Made by a program: the position numbers and the translations under genes
Notes under the pieces: generated by a model
What the model saw: only the letters and a program-made list of their open reading frames with translations
What the model was told of the DNA's origin: nothing
Databases searched by the model: none
Assembly (NCBI GenBank): GCA_024635925.1
Contig: JAGXHY010000022.1
Span: forward strand, 1 to 64,000
Source of the DNA: Bacillota bacterium
Lineage (GTDB): Bacteria; Bacillota; TC1
Length of the DNA: 64,000 nt
Reading direction: 5' to 3'
Shown here: positions 1 through 8,463 of the stretch, piece by piece
Layout: every line of letters starts with the position of its first letter
How positions within the stretch are numbered: position 1 is the first letter of the stretch

Positions 1-1
1 T

Positions 2-103
2 GATTTAAAGATTGGTGCTAGAGTAGAGGTTTCTGTCCCAGAGATGATCATTGAAATCTATCCATATCAGTATGCTACTGATCGTGTAATAATTTTAGAC
101 TAA
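2..103 (+). CDS. C-terminal fragment of small anchored protein (paralogue of the gene at 1972)
   Basis: The window opens inside a gene whose last 33 codons are visible. They end in YPYQYATDRVIILD. The gene starting at 1972 ends in YPYQYATERIIILK after an almost identical stretch, so the two are paralogues. The visible part lacks the N-terminal anchor and its function is unknown. The pair sits on either side of two broken genes, which suggests local duplication and rearrangement. Confidence 0.75.
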   Translation, partial: DLKIGARVEVSVPEMIIEIYPYQYATDRVIILD

Positions 104-234
104 GATATCTCAAATTAAATTAAAACTAGCAAAGGCAACTGCTGGTTTACACATTTCCAAGTCTTCTTTATGGTTTGCAACTGCTAATGTTGTTAACATT
201 AAATCATGGAAACAGTAAAAAAAGAAAGGACGGA

Positions 235-584
235 ATGAAGGAAATGATATTAGCAGACAAGATTGTTTATTTAAGAAAAAAGCAGATTGGTCTCAAGAGG
301 AACTAGCTGATAAAATGAATGTATCAAGACAATCAATTTCTAAATGGGAGGGTTCAACAAGTATCCCAGATCTTAATAAGATAATAAAACTTAGTCAAAT
401 ATTCAGTGTGTCTTTGAATTATCTTTTAAAGGATGAAATTGATCAGGTGGATTTTACTGGAGCAGACACTAATGATAATATGCCTATGATTAGTTTAAGT
501 GAAGCAACAACACTATTAGAAGCAATGATAAAAATCATTTTCCTTAGCACTCAATTATTACCTTGTCCCTTCCGTCTTCTTTAG
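235..584 (+). pseudogene. Broken XRE-family HTH regulator (frameshift and 3' truncation)
   Basis: The ATG after an AAAGGA site encodes MKEMILADKIVYLRKK, which stops soon after a run of six A at 276-281. Adding one A joins it to the frame that continues as WSQEELADKMNVSRQSISK, a textbook XRE helix-turn-helix. The rest (ISLSEATTLLEAM) matches the linker of XRE proteins that normally carry a membrane domain. Here the coding sense is lost near 530, and the frame runs into the 3' end of the opposite-strand diguanylate cyclase. The gene is therefore broken twice: by a 1-base loss in a homopolymer and by loss of its 3' part. A sequencing error could explain the first defect but not the second. Confidence 0.8.
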
Positions 585-1578
585 CCTTATAAAGCAGCTT
601 ATCTGCTATCCTAAGAGTTTCATCAAAATCACCATTATATTTGACAATACCACCACTGATGGTTATATTAAGACCATCTTTGAGCAAAGTTCTGAAGTTG
701 GTTAATTTTTCATTTATCATGTCAGTTTGGCAATCTATTCCAATAAGTAAGAACTCATCGCCACCAAACCTAATACTTGTCATTTTACCAAATATTTCTA
801 TCATATATTCAGCAACCATTTTAAGTATTCTATCTCCTTCTGCATGCCCTTTTGTATCATTTATTTTCTTAAATCTGTCTATATCGAATAAAAATAGACA
901 GACATTTCCTTCCTTATTATCAAGTTCCTCTACCCTTTCACGAAGATACCGGCGATTAAAAATCCCTGTAAGCATATCACTTCTTGAAATCTGCTCCATT
1001 TCCTTGGAAAATTCGTTGGCCTTATTCCTTTCATAATGATGCTCATTGGAAACCCAAAGGGCAAGTACTGATATAAGTATCAGTATAACCGGAGCATTGG
1101 TTATCCAGTCGATAACCATCATTTCATCAGATACATGAGGGAAGATTTCAGGTAACAGATAATTTATTATCATTAATATCTGAGCTATCAAAATATAGCT
1201 AGATAGAAGAAAAATCCTCAATTTACCAGAAAAAGAATGGATAAGAGCCAATAGAAGTACTATCATATAAGGTATAGCAGAAGTCCTTAAACCTCCGCTG
1301 AAAATATAGAGTAATGGGAAAATAACGAAGATGATTAGGATGAAACTTATATTTCTTATCCATCTTCTCCTATTCCTTTTCTTTTGCTTTATATAAATGA
1401 AAGCAATAATCAGAATGAAAATTAAAAAAACTAGCCATTTTATATTATTGCCCATTGGAAGTCCTGTAACTATATTCATAACTACAATCATAAGTGTAGA
1501 CAATACAATTGTCACATAAACGAAAAGCACCATTCTCTCTTCTAACGGATACTCCCTATTATTCAACATAAACTTCAC
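544..1578 (-). CDS. Membrane-bound GGDEF diguanylate cyclase
   Basis: This probably makes cyclic di-GMP from two GTP. The first ~180 residues contain about six hydrophobic segments. A short helical linker and a complete GGDEF domain follow: DMLTGIFNRR near 201, FDIDRFKKIND near 231, and the active-site RFGGDEF at 270-276. The RxxD inhibitory site expected five residues before GGDEF is absent (that position reads GKMT), so product inhibition by the usual route is unlikely. The start is GTG, placed six bases after AGAGGTG. The gene stands alone. Its 3' end overlaps the degraded XRE gene on the other strand. Confidence 0.9.
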   Translation of the reverse strand: MKFMLNNREYPLEERMVLFVYVTIVLSTLMIVVMNIVTGLPMGNNIKWLVFLIFILIIAFIYIKQKKRNRRRWIRNISFILIIFVIFPLLYIFSGGLRTSAIPYMIVLLLALIHSFSGKLRIFLLSSYILIAQILMIINYLLPEIFPHVSDEMMVIDWITNAPVILILISVLALWVSNEHHYERNKANEFSKEMEQISRSDMLTGIFNRRYLRERVEELDNKEGNVCLFLFDIDRFKKINDTKGHAEGDRILKMVAEYMIEIFGKMTSIRFGGDEFLLIGIDCQTDMINEKLTNFRTLLKDGLNITISGGIVKYNGDFDETLRIADKLLYKAKEDGRDKVIIEC

Positions 1579-1614
1579 AATAACACCTCTTTTTCCATTC
1601 TTATCTTAATAGAT

Positions 1615-1744
1615 CTAACTATCAATACCCATTTTCTTCATCGTTACACTAAATAAGTTATATGTACCACCATAAATAGCAGTTGATGCTATAAAATGGT
1701 CTCCAGCCTTCGATTATACATTTAGTTTCTATTTTATTACTCAT
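1615..1744 (-). pseudogene. metY remnant (O-acetylhomoserine sulfhydrylase) with internal deletion
   Basis: After a GGAGA site the reading frame begins MSNKIETKCIIEGWRP, which matches the start of O-acetylhomoserine sulfhydrylase. In the next frame the same DNA continues as KAGDHFIASTAIYGGTYNL and FSVTMKKMGID, which is the PLP-fold segment normally about 80 residues further on. It then stops. The two parts share GCTGGAGACCA at the junction, so an internal deletion through a short direct repeat is likely. Everything after about residue 120 is also missing. The gap from here to 1971 shows no other gene, only AT-rich sequence with likely promoters for the next gene. Confidence 0.7.
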
Positions 1745-1971
1745 TTAAGTTCTCCATTACTATCCCAATTTTTTAATTAGGTAAATACATAATTAAATAA
1801 ATATAATATTCTTAATTCATATACACTATAATCCACACCAAACCCCTATTAAATTAACTTAATTTCTTATTATAAGAATACTCTGTTTTTGACTATATTA
1901 CCATATTTTACTTATATGCTATACTATATTTAATAATATCTTATTTAAATATTAACAAGGAGAATATTTTC

Positions 1972-2346
1972 ATGTCAAAGAAAAACTTATTCATTACCCT
2001 AATCTCCTTATTAGTTTTACTACTAACAAGTATTTTGCTTTATTACTTTTTGTTTTTAAAACCCCAGTCAGTAAAAGATATGCCTATTCAAAAAAGAACT
2101 GAAATTGGAATAATAAAAGAAATTTCTAATGAGAGTGAATATGGAACAATATATATTGAAAGAGATGATTATAAGGCCTATGTTTCGGTAAATAAAAATA
2201 CTATTATTACTGAAGAAAAATCGAAGCAAAAACTTTCTTTTAAAGATTTAAAGGTAGGGGATAATGTTAAGGTTAGTGTTCCTGAAATCATTATAGAAAT
2301 ATATCCTTATCAATATGCTACAGAGCGTATAATTATACTTAAATAA
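1972..2346 (+). CDS. Small membrane-anchored protein of unknown function
   Basis: This 124-residue protein has one N-terminal transmembrane or uncleaved signal segment (about residues 6-29) and a predicted extracytoplasmic domain of roughly 90 residues. That domain is rich in beta-strand patterns (GIIKEISNESEYGTIYIE, YKAYVSVNKNTIITEE, LKVGDNVKVSV), which looks like a small OB-type barrel. A clear AAGGAG site precedes the ATG. The C-terminus is nearly identical to the fragment at the left edge of the window. No catalytic motif is visible and no function is claimed. Confidence 0.75.
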   Translation: MSKKNLFITLISLLVLLLTSILLYYFLFLKPQSVKDMPIQKRTEIGIIKEISNESEYGTIYIERDDYKAYVSVNKNTIITEEKSKQKLSFKDLKVGDNVKVSVPEIIIEIYPYQYATERIIILK

Positions 2347-2350
2347 TTTA

Positions 2351-2388
2351 AAAAACATCATTATAATTTTAATTATTTTGATGTTTTT
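2351..2388. terminator. Bidirectional intrinsic terminator
   Basis: The arms AAAAACATCA and TGATGTTTTT flank an AT loop. The hairpin serves convergent genes and its right arm covers the last codons of the minus-strand gene. Confidence 0.7.
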
Positions 2389-2710
2389 TATTTAGCTCAT
2401 TGTATAAGCCATACCACCTTTGCACTCCTTTTTCTAACTTATATAAATGTAAAAGGTAAAAAACTTCAATGACTCCAATAAAAAACACCAAGAAATATAA
2501 TAAATTTTTATTAAATAATAGTGCCATCCCAAAAGTTATGGCTAAAAATAAACCAAAAAATAAAGTTACTATCATATGGACCAAGCGCTCATGTTGCATA
2601 AACATAATTTGCACCTTATGTAACTCTTTTATTTTACCCCAGTCTTGTTCCTCTTTAGATTCTAGAAGTCTTTTAATGTAATCTTCGTGTTTTTTCATAT
2701 ATTCAATCAT
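2369..2710 (-). CDS. Two-TM small membrane protein, unknown function
   Basis: The protein is 113 residues long. A charged helical N-terminus (residues 1-38) is followed by two adjacent hydrophobic helices (about 40-60 and 65-88) and a basic tail. The start codon overlaps the stop of the exonuclease gene upstream by four bases (ATGA), so the two are translationally coupled. No family is recognised. Confidence 0.7.
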   Translation of the reverse strand: MIEYMKKHEDYIKRLLESKEEQDWGKIKELHKVQIMFMQHERLVHMIVTLFFGLFLAITFGMALLFNKNLLYFLVFFIGVIEVFYLLHLYKLEKGVQRWYGLYNELNKKHQNN

Positions 2711-3243
2711 ATCCCAAGCCTATACTCCTTAATATATTCTTTTAAATCCGCTCCATCTTCTATTAAGTTTAAAAGTAGATTGGCACAAGCAAAACTATCA
2801 CTACCTGAATCATGATGATTTAATTCTATATCATAATACCAACAAAGAGTTGGTAATTTATGATTTGCTGATTCCTTTAAAATCTTTCTAGCTATTTTCA
2901 AAGTATCTACATATAACAATAAAGAACTTTCTATACCATAATATATAAGTGTTTTTTTAAGAACACCTAAGTCAAAGTTCGCATTATGAGCTACTACTAT
3001 ATTTGTTAAAAAATCTTCAGCTATTATATCCCAGATAATAGGAAAAGTTGGAGCACTAATAACAGCTTCAGGTTTAATTCCATGTATACTGATATTTCTA
3101 AAATCAAAATTACATTCAGGATTAACTAGATAATTCTTTGAGTCAACAACTAGACCTTCTTCTATTTTAGTTATCCCAATCGAACATATTTTATCATTTT
3201 TAAAATTCGGGGTTTCTACATCAAAAACAATTATTCTTTTCAA
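2707..3243 (-). CDS. DEDDh 3'-5' exonuclease (DnaQ/RNase T-like)
   Basis: This single-domain 178-residue protein has all the expected DEDDh residues: D8 and E10 in FDVET, D91 in HNANFD, and H144 with D149 in HDSGSD. It should remove nucleotides from 3' ends of DNA or RNA with two metal ions. It lacks the BRCT or polymerase domains of larger relatives and may be a stand-alone proofreading or RNA-trimming enzyme. The following membrane-protein gene is coupled to it by a 4-base overlap. Confidence 0.9.
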   Translation of the reverse strand: MKRIIVFDVETPNFKNDKICSIGITKIEEGLVVDSKNYLVNPECNFDFRNISIHGIKPEAVISAPTFPIIWDIIAEDFLTNIVVAHNANFDLGVLKKTLIYYGIESSLLLYVDTLKIARKILKESANHKLPTLCWYYDIELNHHDSGSDSFACANLLLNLIEDGADLKEYIKEYRLGI

Positions 3244-3300
3244 ACTAAACCTCCACTTTTTTACTAAACTTACTTTCTATTATATATCATTTTATCAATA

Positions 3301-3340
3301 AAAAAGCAGAGATAATAATTAAATTAATCTCTACTTTTTT
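3301..3340 (-). terminator. Intrinsic terminator
   Basis: A hairpin built on AAAAAGCAGAGAT and ATCTCTACTTTTT lies just downstream of the DUF975 gene. It is symmetric enough to work in either direction. Confidence 0.65.
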
Positions 3341-3376
3341 ATTGAGAAAATGATATCTTCTAAATTAAATTTGCAT

Positions 3377-4105
3377 CTAATTAACTACAAATTCGTTTCC
3401 GTTAGCAATTCCTTTACTTAAAGCAATTCCTTTAAGTTTTAAATATAATTCAGCATTTGTTGAATTTATATATGGGAAAACAAATATAATACCAATAAAA
3501 AAGGCCAAAAGACCTAAAATAATCCAACCAATAAAAGATAGATCTAGTACAAATATATCTCCCTTATGTCCTTTAGTCATCCTTTCACTTAAGTTAATAG
3601 CTTCAGATGCCTTCATTCCTGGATTTTCAGTTAAAATATATGGAACCATTCTATATGCATAACTTTTAACAATACCCGGTATGATTAGTAACAAGGACCA
3701 AAGAACAATATATAAATTACGAAGAAATATTGTTAAGACCACATTAAAATAAGTTTCTTTACTAAATCCTGCCCCTAAATATTTAAGATTACTGTCTTCT
3801 TGTTGGTTTTTAACGAAAAACTTCTGTCCCCCTACTTCTAGTGGACCGCCAACAAAAATTGATATGAGTAATGAAAAAGTTATTATAATAATAGCGACTA
3901 TTGCTATTATGGCTACTACAGGGAAAATTATATTAGCGTCAATGTTAGAAAATTCCTTACTCATATCTCCACTATTAAATTTCCAGTTAAAAGATAACCC
4001 TCCTCCTGTAGCAAATGATAATACAAGACTTGCAGCAAATGCCTTCCAATATGTATTTTTTAATATCTGTTTTGCTCTTAGTTTTAGTTCTAACCTAGTC
4101 CACAT
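3377..4105 (-). CDS. DUF975 family integral membrane protein
   Basis: The N-terminus MWTRLELKLRAKQILK followed by a membrane segment is typical of DUF975, as is the later stretch MVPYILTENPGMKASEAI. About five to six transmembrane helices are visible over 242 residues. The function of the family is not known. The gene has its own terminator and no operon partner, so context adds little. Confidence 0.85.
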   Translation of the reverse strand: MWTRLELKLRAKQILKNTYWKAFAASLVLSFATGGGLSFNWKFNSGDMSKEFSNIDANIIFPVVAIIAIVAIIIITFSLLISIFVGGPLEVGGQKFFVKNQQEDSNLKYLGAGFSKETYFNVVLTIFLRNLYIVLWSLLLIIPGIVKSYAYRMVPYILTENPGMKASEAINLSERMTKGHKGDIFVLDLSFIGWIILGLLAFFIGIIFVFPYINSTNAELYLKLKGIALSKGIANGNEFVVN

Positions 4106-4184
4106 AATCTATCTCCTTTACATCTATATATAAGTTAACTAAATTATAACAAATAATATGTTTTAAACAATAATATTTATAACA

Positions 4185-4225
4185 ATAAAAATGATCACCA
4201 AATAAATGATGATCACTTTTTATTT
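4185..4225 (-). terminator. Intrinsic terminator
   Basis: TGATCA repeats flanked by A-runs and T-runs form a hairpin just past the stop codon of the HD-domain gene. Confidence 0.6.
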
Positions 4226-4232
4226 TATCAAT

Positions 4233-4760
4233 TTAAAATCCAAACAAAAGCTTTATACGTTTCTTAAGTGATTTTCTCCAAATCATTATTTCTCCTAAAG
4301 TACAATAATTATCCATCATTAATACAACAAAAGATTCTTTAAACCTAGGTAAACTCAAGGTTAGTGGCCACATATGCTTTTTGATTATATCCTTTTCTGT
4401 CTTATTTAACTCAAAGTGTTTTTCAGCATTATTTAAAGCAATGCGTGGATGTACTATTCCATGTCTGCCTTTATACCCTTTATAACTTTTATCAGCATGC
4501 CAATCATAAAGAAAGAAGTCATGTAACAAACCACCTCTAGCTGCAGACCTAAAATCTAAACCAAAGTTTTTACAAAACCTATAACTTGCATAAGATACAC
4601 TAAGACTATGTTCTAATGTTGATGTATTTCCATGTTGTATAAAACCCCTCATAGAACCAACCAATTTATGATCTAATAAATCACTTACACACTCTTCATA
4701 TTCTTCCTCACTTGGAGGATCTATGAACCAATTAAACTTACTTTTTATAATTTTTAACAA
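4233..4760 (-). CDS. HD-domain phosphohydrolase
   Basis: Residues LEHSLSVSYASYRF (H51) and GLLHDFFLYDWH (H80-D81) form the metal-binding core of an HD domain, and further histidines lie near 100-130. Such proteins usually hydrolyse phosphomonoesters or phosphodiesters, often of nucleotides, but the substrate cannot be read from sequence. The length of 175 residues fits a single-domain HD enzyme. It stands alone between two terminator-bounded neighbours. Confidence 0.8.
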   Translation of the reverse strand: MLKIIKSKFNWFIDPPSEEEYEECVSDLLDHKLVGSMRGFIQHGNTSTLEHSLSVSYASYRFCKNFGLDFRSAARGGLLHDFFLYDWHADKSYKGYKGRHGIVHPRIALNNAEKHFELNKTEKDIIKKHMWPLTLSLPRFKESFVVLMMDNYCTLGEIMIWRKSLKKRIKLLFGF

Positions 4761-4892
4761 CTACATTCTCCCTAGACTAATTATTCTGCAGATTTTTCAT
4801 CCACGTACTTCATATAATATCACTTTAAAATAAAAAATGTCTATTTTATTCTTAAAATTCAGATAACTTTCACATTCAATAAAAAAACTATT

Positions 4893-5699
4893 CTACTTAA
4901 AATCAAATTTATTCTTTAAAAATAAAACATTAAATTCGGCTAAAGTAAAAAACACCAAACATACACTAACCGTAAGAATAACCACAGGGTACATCCCAGA
5001 AAATCCATCAGCGGAAATATGTTTAATAAGTATACCTACATAAGCCCAAATAAAAACTAATCCATAAGCAAAATCTTTATTCCTTAAGATAGTTATTACT
5101 CCAATTAATAAACCAACTATTAAAACAATAACAGTCCATATTTCTGCAGATATTCCAAAACCATTCCAACCTATACTTACCAATAAGGTAGTCGCATTTG
5201 CTATAGTAGCCACAGTTATCCACCCAAAATAAATACTAAAAGGCAGGGCTATTAATAATTTTTCTCTAACTTCTAATTTTTCTGCCATAATTAATCTATT
5301 AATAAAAATTAAACACCCCAAGATAACCAGTATAAATAAAAATGATAATGGTATTAATTTATAATGCCAAGAGAAAATCCATGCTGTATTAGCTAGAGAT
5401 GAAATTGCAAATAGAATTCCAACCTTTTCCAAAAGCTTAACTTTAACAGCAGTCTTTTTATCTTGAAAAATTCCTAATTGATAAAGTGTATATACAAATA
5501 ATAGTAAATATATAACACCCCAAATAGAAAATGTCACACCTGCAGGAGCGAATAAATTTGTATAAAAATCAGATACTTCACCAGAATTTACACCATTTAT
5601 AGGTAGTATATTCGCAAGAGCATTAACTAATATCATTAATACAAAAGTAAATGCAACTAACAGTTTAATAGAACTCTTAACACCATTTTTTTCCATCAT
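4893..5699 (-). CDS. TspO/MBR-like multi-pass membrane protein
   Basis: This hydrophobic protein of about 268 residues has at least eight membrane segments. The stretch LFAPAGVTFSIWGVIYLLL resembles the proline/tryptophan motif of the TspO/MBR family, and conserved tryptophans recur (AWIFSWHYK, FGWITVATIAN). It is longer than classical five-helix TspO. The start is set at the ATG four bases after AAAGGAGG; an earlier in-frame TTG lies upstream of that site. The ligand is unknown (tetrapyrroles are typical for the family). Confidence 0.65.
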   Translation of the reverse strand: MMEKNGVKSSIKLLVAFTFVLMILVNALANILPINGVNSGEVSDFYTNLFAPAGVTFSIWGVIYLLLFVYTLYQLGIFQDKKTAVKVKLLEKVGILFAISSLANTAWIFSWHYKLIPLSFLFILVILGCLIFINRLIMAEKLEVREKLLIALPFSIYFGWITVATIANATTLLVSIGWNGFGISAEIWTVIVLIVGLLIGVITILRNKDFAYGLVFIWAYVGILIKHISADGFSGMYPVVILTVSVCLVFFTLAEFNVLFLKNKFDFK

Positions 5700-5904
5700 A
5701 TTTCCTCCTTTTATCAATTAATTACTATCTGTAATAATTACTTTGTTAAATTGTATCAAATATTAAGCAAAAATCAATCAGATGATTAATCCATCACTAA
5801 CAAGATTGTATCAAAAAATGATGCTTTCTCAACTAGTCTTATTATATATTTAATGATATTATTTTATTAATGAGTTTTACTATTATGAAGAAGAGGAATT
5901 TACT

Positions 5905-7254
5905 ATGGCCAAACTAAAAATCACAGAAACAATTCTAAGAGATGCCCACCAATCATTAATTGCAACTAGGATGACTACCAAAGAAATGGAACCTATATTA
6001 ACTACACTTGATGATGTAGGTTATCATGCACTCGAAATGTGGGGTGGTGCCACCTTTGATGCTAGCCTTCGTTTCCTTAATGAAGACCCTTGGGAAAGGC
6101 TCAGAACTATAAAAAAATATGTTAAAAAGACTAAACTACAAATGCTACTTAGAGGACAAAACCTTGTCGGTTATAGAAATTATGCTGACGATGTTGTTGA
6201 TAGCTTTATTAGACTATCCATTAAAAATGGTATAGATATTATTAGAATATTTGATGCACTAAATGACACTAGAAACCTAAAAGCAGGCATAGATTCTTGC
6301 AAAAAATATGGTGGACATGCCCAAGGTGCAATTTGTTATACAATAAGTCCAGTTCACACTAATAAACTATTTGTTAACCTAGCTAGAGAAATTGAAGATA
6401 TGGGCGCTGATTCAATTTGCATAAAAGATATGGCGGGACTTTTAGATCCTTATAATACCTTTGCATTAATTAAAGATATCAAAGCAGCAGTTAGTGTTCC
6501 TGTAGAATTACACACTCATGCTACAAGTGGTCTTGGATCCACCTCCTACTTAAAGGCTGTAGAAGCTGGGGTAGATATTATTGATACTGCTCTTTCTCCT
6601 TTTGGAGAAGGCACTTCCCAACCATCAACTGAGCCAATGGTAGCAACCTTTAAAAATACACCTTATGATACTGAATTAAATTTAGATGCTCTAAATAAGG
6701 CTGCCGCATATTTTAAACCCTTAAGAGAAAAAGCACTAGAAAGTGGTCTAATGGATCCAAAAGTTTTAGGGGTCGATATTAATGCTTTAATTTATCAAGT
6801 TCCTGGTGGTATGCTATCAAACTTGGTACAACAATTAAAACTACAAAATGCAATTGATCATTTTGATGCAGTCTTAGAAGAAATACCTAAAGTAAGAGAA
6901 GATTTTGGTTTTCCTCCACTTGTTACTCCAAGTAGCCAAATTGTTGGAAGTCAAGCAGTTTTGAATGTACTATTAGGAAAGCGATATAAGATTGTCCCTA
7001 GAGAAGCCAAAGCACTTGTTAGAGGTATGTATGGAAAACCAACTATTCCAATTAGTGACGAAATATTGAATATTATCATAGGTAATGAGAAACCTATATC
7101 CGTTAGACCAGCTGATCTTCTCGAACCTGAATTAGAAAAAGCCAAAGCTGAACTTGGAGAATATATGGAAAGTGAAGAAGATCTATTAACTTATGTCCTA
7201 TTCCCAAAGCCAGCCATCGACTATTTTAAATATAGAAAATTACACAAGAAATAA
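5905..7254 (+). CDS. Carboxytransferase subunit (oxaloacetate decarboxylase alpha / pyruvate carboxylase B type), no biotin domain
   Basis: The protein begins with the carboxytransferase TIM barrel: ETILRDAHQSLIATR (D13), the carbamylated-lysine segment CIKDMAGLLD (K174) and the metal-binding ELHTHATSGLG (H203, H205). The conserved C-terminal PYC/OADA helical domain follows. Family members of 580-620 residues end in a biotinyl domain. This one stops at 449, so biotin must be on a separate carrier, which is not in the window. It should move CO2 between oxaloacetate or pyruvate (or a related acid) and biotin. If it pairs with a membrane beta subunit it would be part of a Na+ pump, which would suit the N-ATPase at the right end. 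That link is inference. Confidence 0.85.
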   Translation: MAKLKITETILRDAHQSLIATRMTTKEMEPILTTLDDVGYHALEMWGGATFDASLRFLNEDPWERLRTIKKYVKKTKLQMLLRGQNLVGYRNYADDVVDSFIRLSIKNGIDIIRIFDALNDTRNLKAGIDSCKKYGGHAQGAICYTISPVHTNKLFVNLAREIEDMGADSICIKDMAGLLDPYNTFALIKDIKAAVSVPVELHTHATSGLGSTSYLKAVEAGVDIIDTALSPFGEGTSQPSTEPMVATFKNTPYDTELNLDALNKAAAYFKPLREKALESGLMDPKVLGVDINALIYQVPGGMLSNLVQQLKLQNAIDHFDAVLEEIPKVREDFGFPPLVTPSSQIVGSQAVLNVLLGKRYKIVPREAKALVRGMYGKPTIPISDEILNIIIGNEKPISVRPADLLEPELEKAKAELGEYMESEEDLLTYVLFPKPAIDYFKYRKLHKK

Positions 7255-7273
7255 TATAAAAATTAATTAACAA

Positions 7274-7324
7274 AAAGAAGAGAACCTGCAATGAATAATT
7301 CATTGCAGGTTCTCTTCTTTTAAA
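7274..7324. terminator. Strong bidirectional terminator
   Basis: Two perfect 21-base arms (core AACCTGCAATGA / TCATTGCAGGTT) with flanking A and T runs separate two convergent genes. Confidence 0.9.
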
Positions 7325-7344
7325 TCTATTCTACCAAATTTTTG

Positions 7345-8427
7345 TTAAAAATTATTTACTTTCTTTTCTCTATAGATTAAACTTCCAATAATCAAACCAT
7401 AACCTATAACCAATAATGGGAAGCTAATAAGGCCAGAAATTATTGGAATAGCTTTTAATATTCCTACACCTACTGCCATGAGTAATACTATGAGAATATT
7501 ATTACCAACAGCCATTTTAGGCATCTTCTTACTAATCAAACTACTCAAGACAACTATTGCTATACCAACTGATAGATACAATAAAGCAGAATTTAATACT
7601 ATTGTGAATATTCCTAATTTAAGACCAATCCCGGTTATGAATAAAAATATTGGTAATATGAAGGAAATAAGCAAGCCAACCAAACCGAAAAGAAATATAG
7701 TAGTTACTGCATTTCCCTTATCCATTAATCTCACAAACTTCTCCTTATGATCCTTATTGATTACAAATGTAATTACAACCCAAATCATAATCACTGAAAA
7801 AACAAAGCTCAAAAAGGTGAATAATTTACCAAGTAAAATCGATCCAGCAACATCAACTTGATTTTTCTCTCCTCTAAAGATACTACCTTGCACACTATCA
7901 TCATCAATATCAACTTTATCAGCACTATAGTTTAAATCGCCAGCAATCATACCACTCAATGAAATATATCCAGCAGCAAGATAACCATCACCATTAATTT
8001 GCGAGTCAACATTAATATCTCTTCCAGTTAAGAATACATCAAGTCCAACTTTTGCTCCCTTATCAAGTTCCAACTTATTACCTGCGGCAAATACATTACC
8101 TCCCACTGTGCCAGAAATCTTAATATCTTGACCTGCAGTATAAATATCTCCACTCACCGAACCATTGATTTCAATATTACTTCCAGCTACAAATAAATTA
8201 CCCATGACTTCACCATTGATAATAATATTGTTTCCGGCTGCATAAAGGTTACCTTTTATTTGACCATTATGCTCAAAATATGTTCCGGATACACTATAGT
8301 TTTCTTCTATAACCTCGTTACTTTCAACAATAACCCTATCACCACTATCTACTTTAAAACCTACTGCAGTAAGTGAAGCAAGTAGTATTAATGTAAATAT
8401 TATTAAGCCTCTAAACATTTTTTTCAT
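7345..8427 (-). CDS. Bactofilin-like beta-helix domain with C-terminal membrane helices
   Basis: A signal peptide (residues 1-24) is followed by about ten short repeats of the type GNLYAAGNNIIINGEVMGN and GDIYTAGQDIKISGTVGG, to about residue 190. This is the right-handed beta-helix pattern of polymer-forming bactofilins. The last 160 residues contain about five membrane helices. The repeats would therefore lie outside the membrane, unlike cytoplasmic bactofilins, and could form a surface scaffold. The next two genes in the same direction upstream (DUF3021 and LytTR) may be co-regulated. The exact function is unknown. Confidence 0.75.
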   Translation of the reverse strand: MKKMFRGLIIFTLILLASLTAVGFKVDSGDRVIVESNEVIEENYSVSGTYFEHNGQIKGNLYAAGNNIIINGEVMGNLFVAGSNIEINGSVSGDIYTAGQDIKISGTVGGNVFAAGNKLELDKGAKVGLDVFLTGRDINVDSQINGDGYLAAGYISLSGMIAGDLNYSADKVDIDDDSVQGSIFRGEKNQVDVAGSILLGKLFTFLSFVFSVIMIWVVITFVINKDHKEKFVRLMDKGNAVTTIFLFGLVGLLISFILPIFLFITGIGLKLGIFTIVLNSALLYLSVGIAIVVLSSLISKKMPKMAVGNNILIVLLMAVGVGILKAIPIISGLISFPLLVIGYGLIIGSLIYREKKVNNF

Positions 8428-8463
8428 TTTCTTTCTCCTTTCATTTATACAAATAACTTTTTG

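Noticed and set aside
104-234. A minus-strand open stretch of about 33 codons (reads LAVANHKEDLEMCKP)
   Set aside because: It may be a fragment of an old gene, but no family could be named and it has no start signal.
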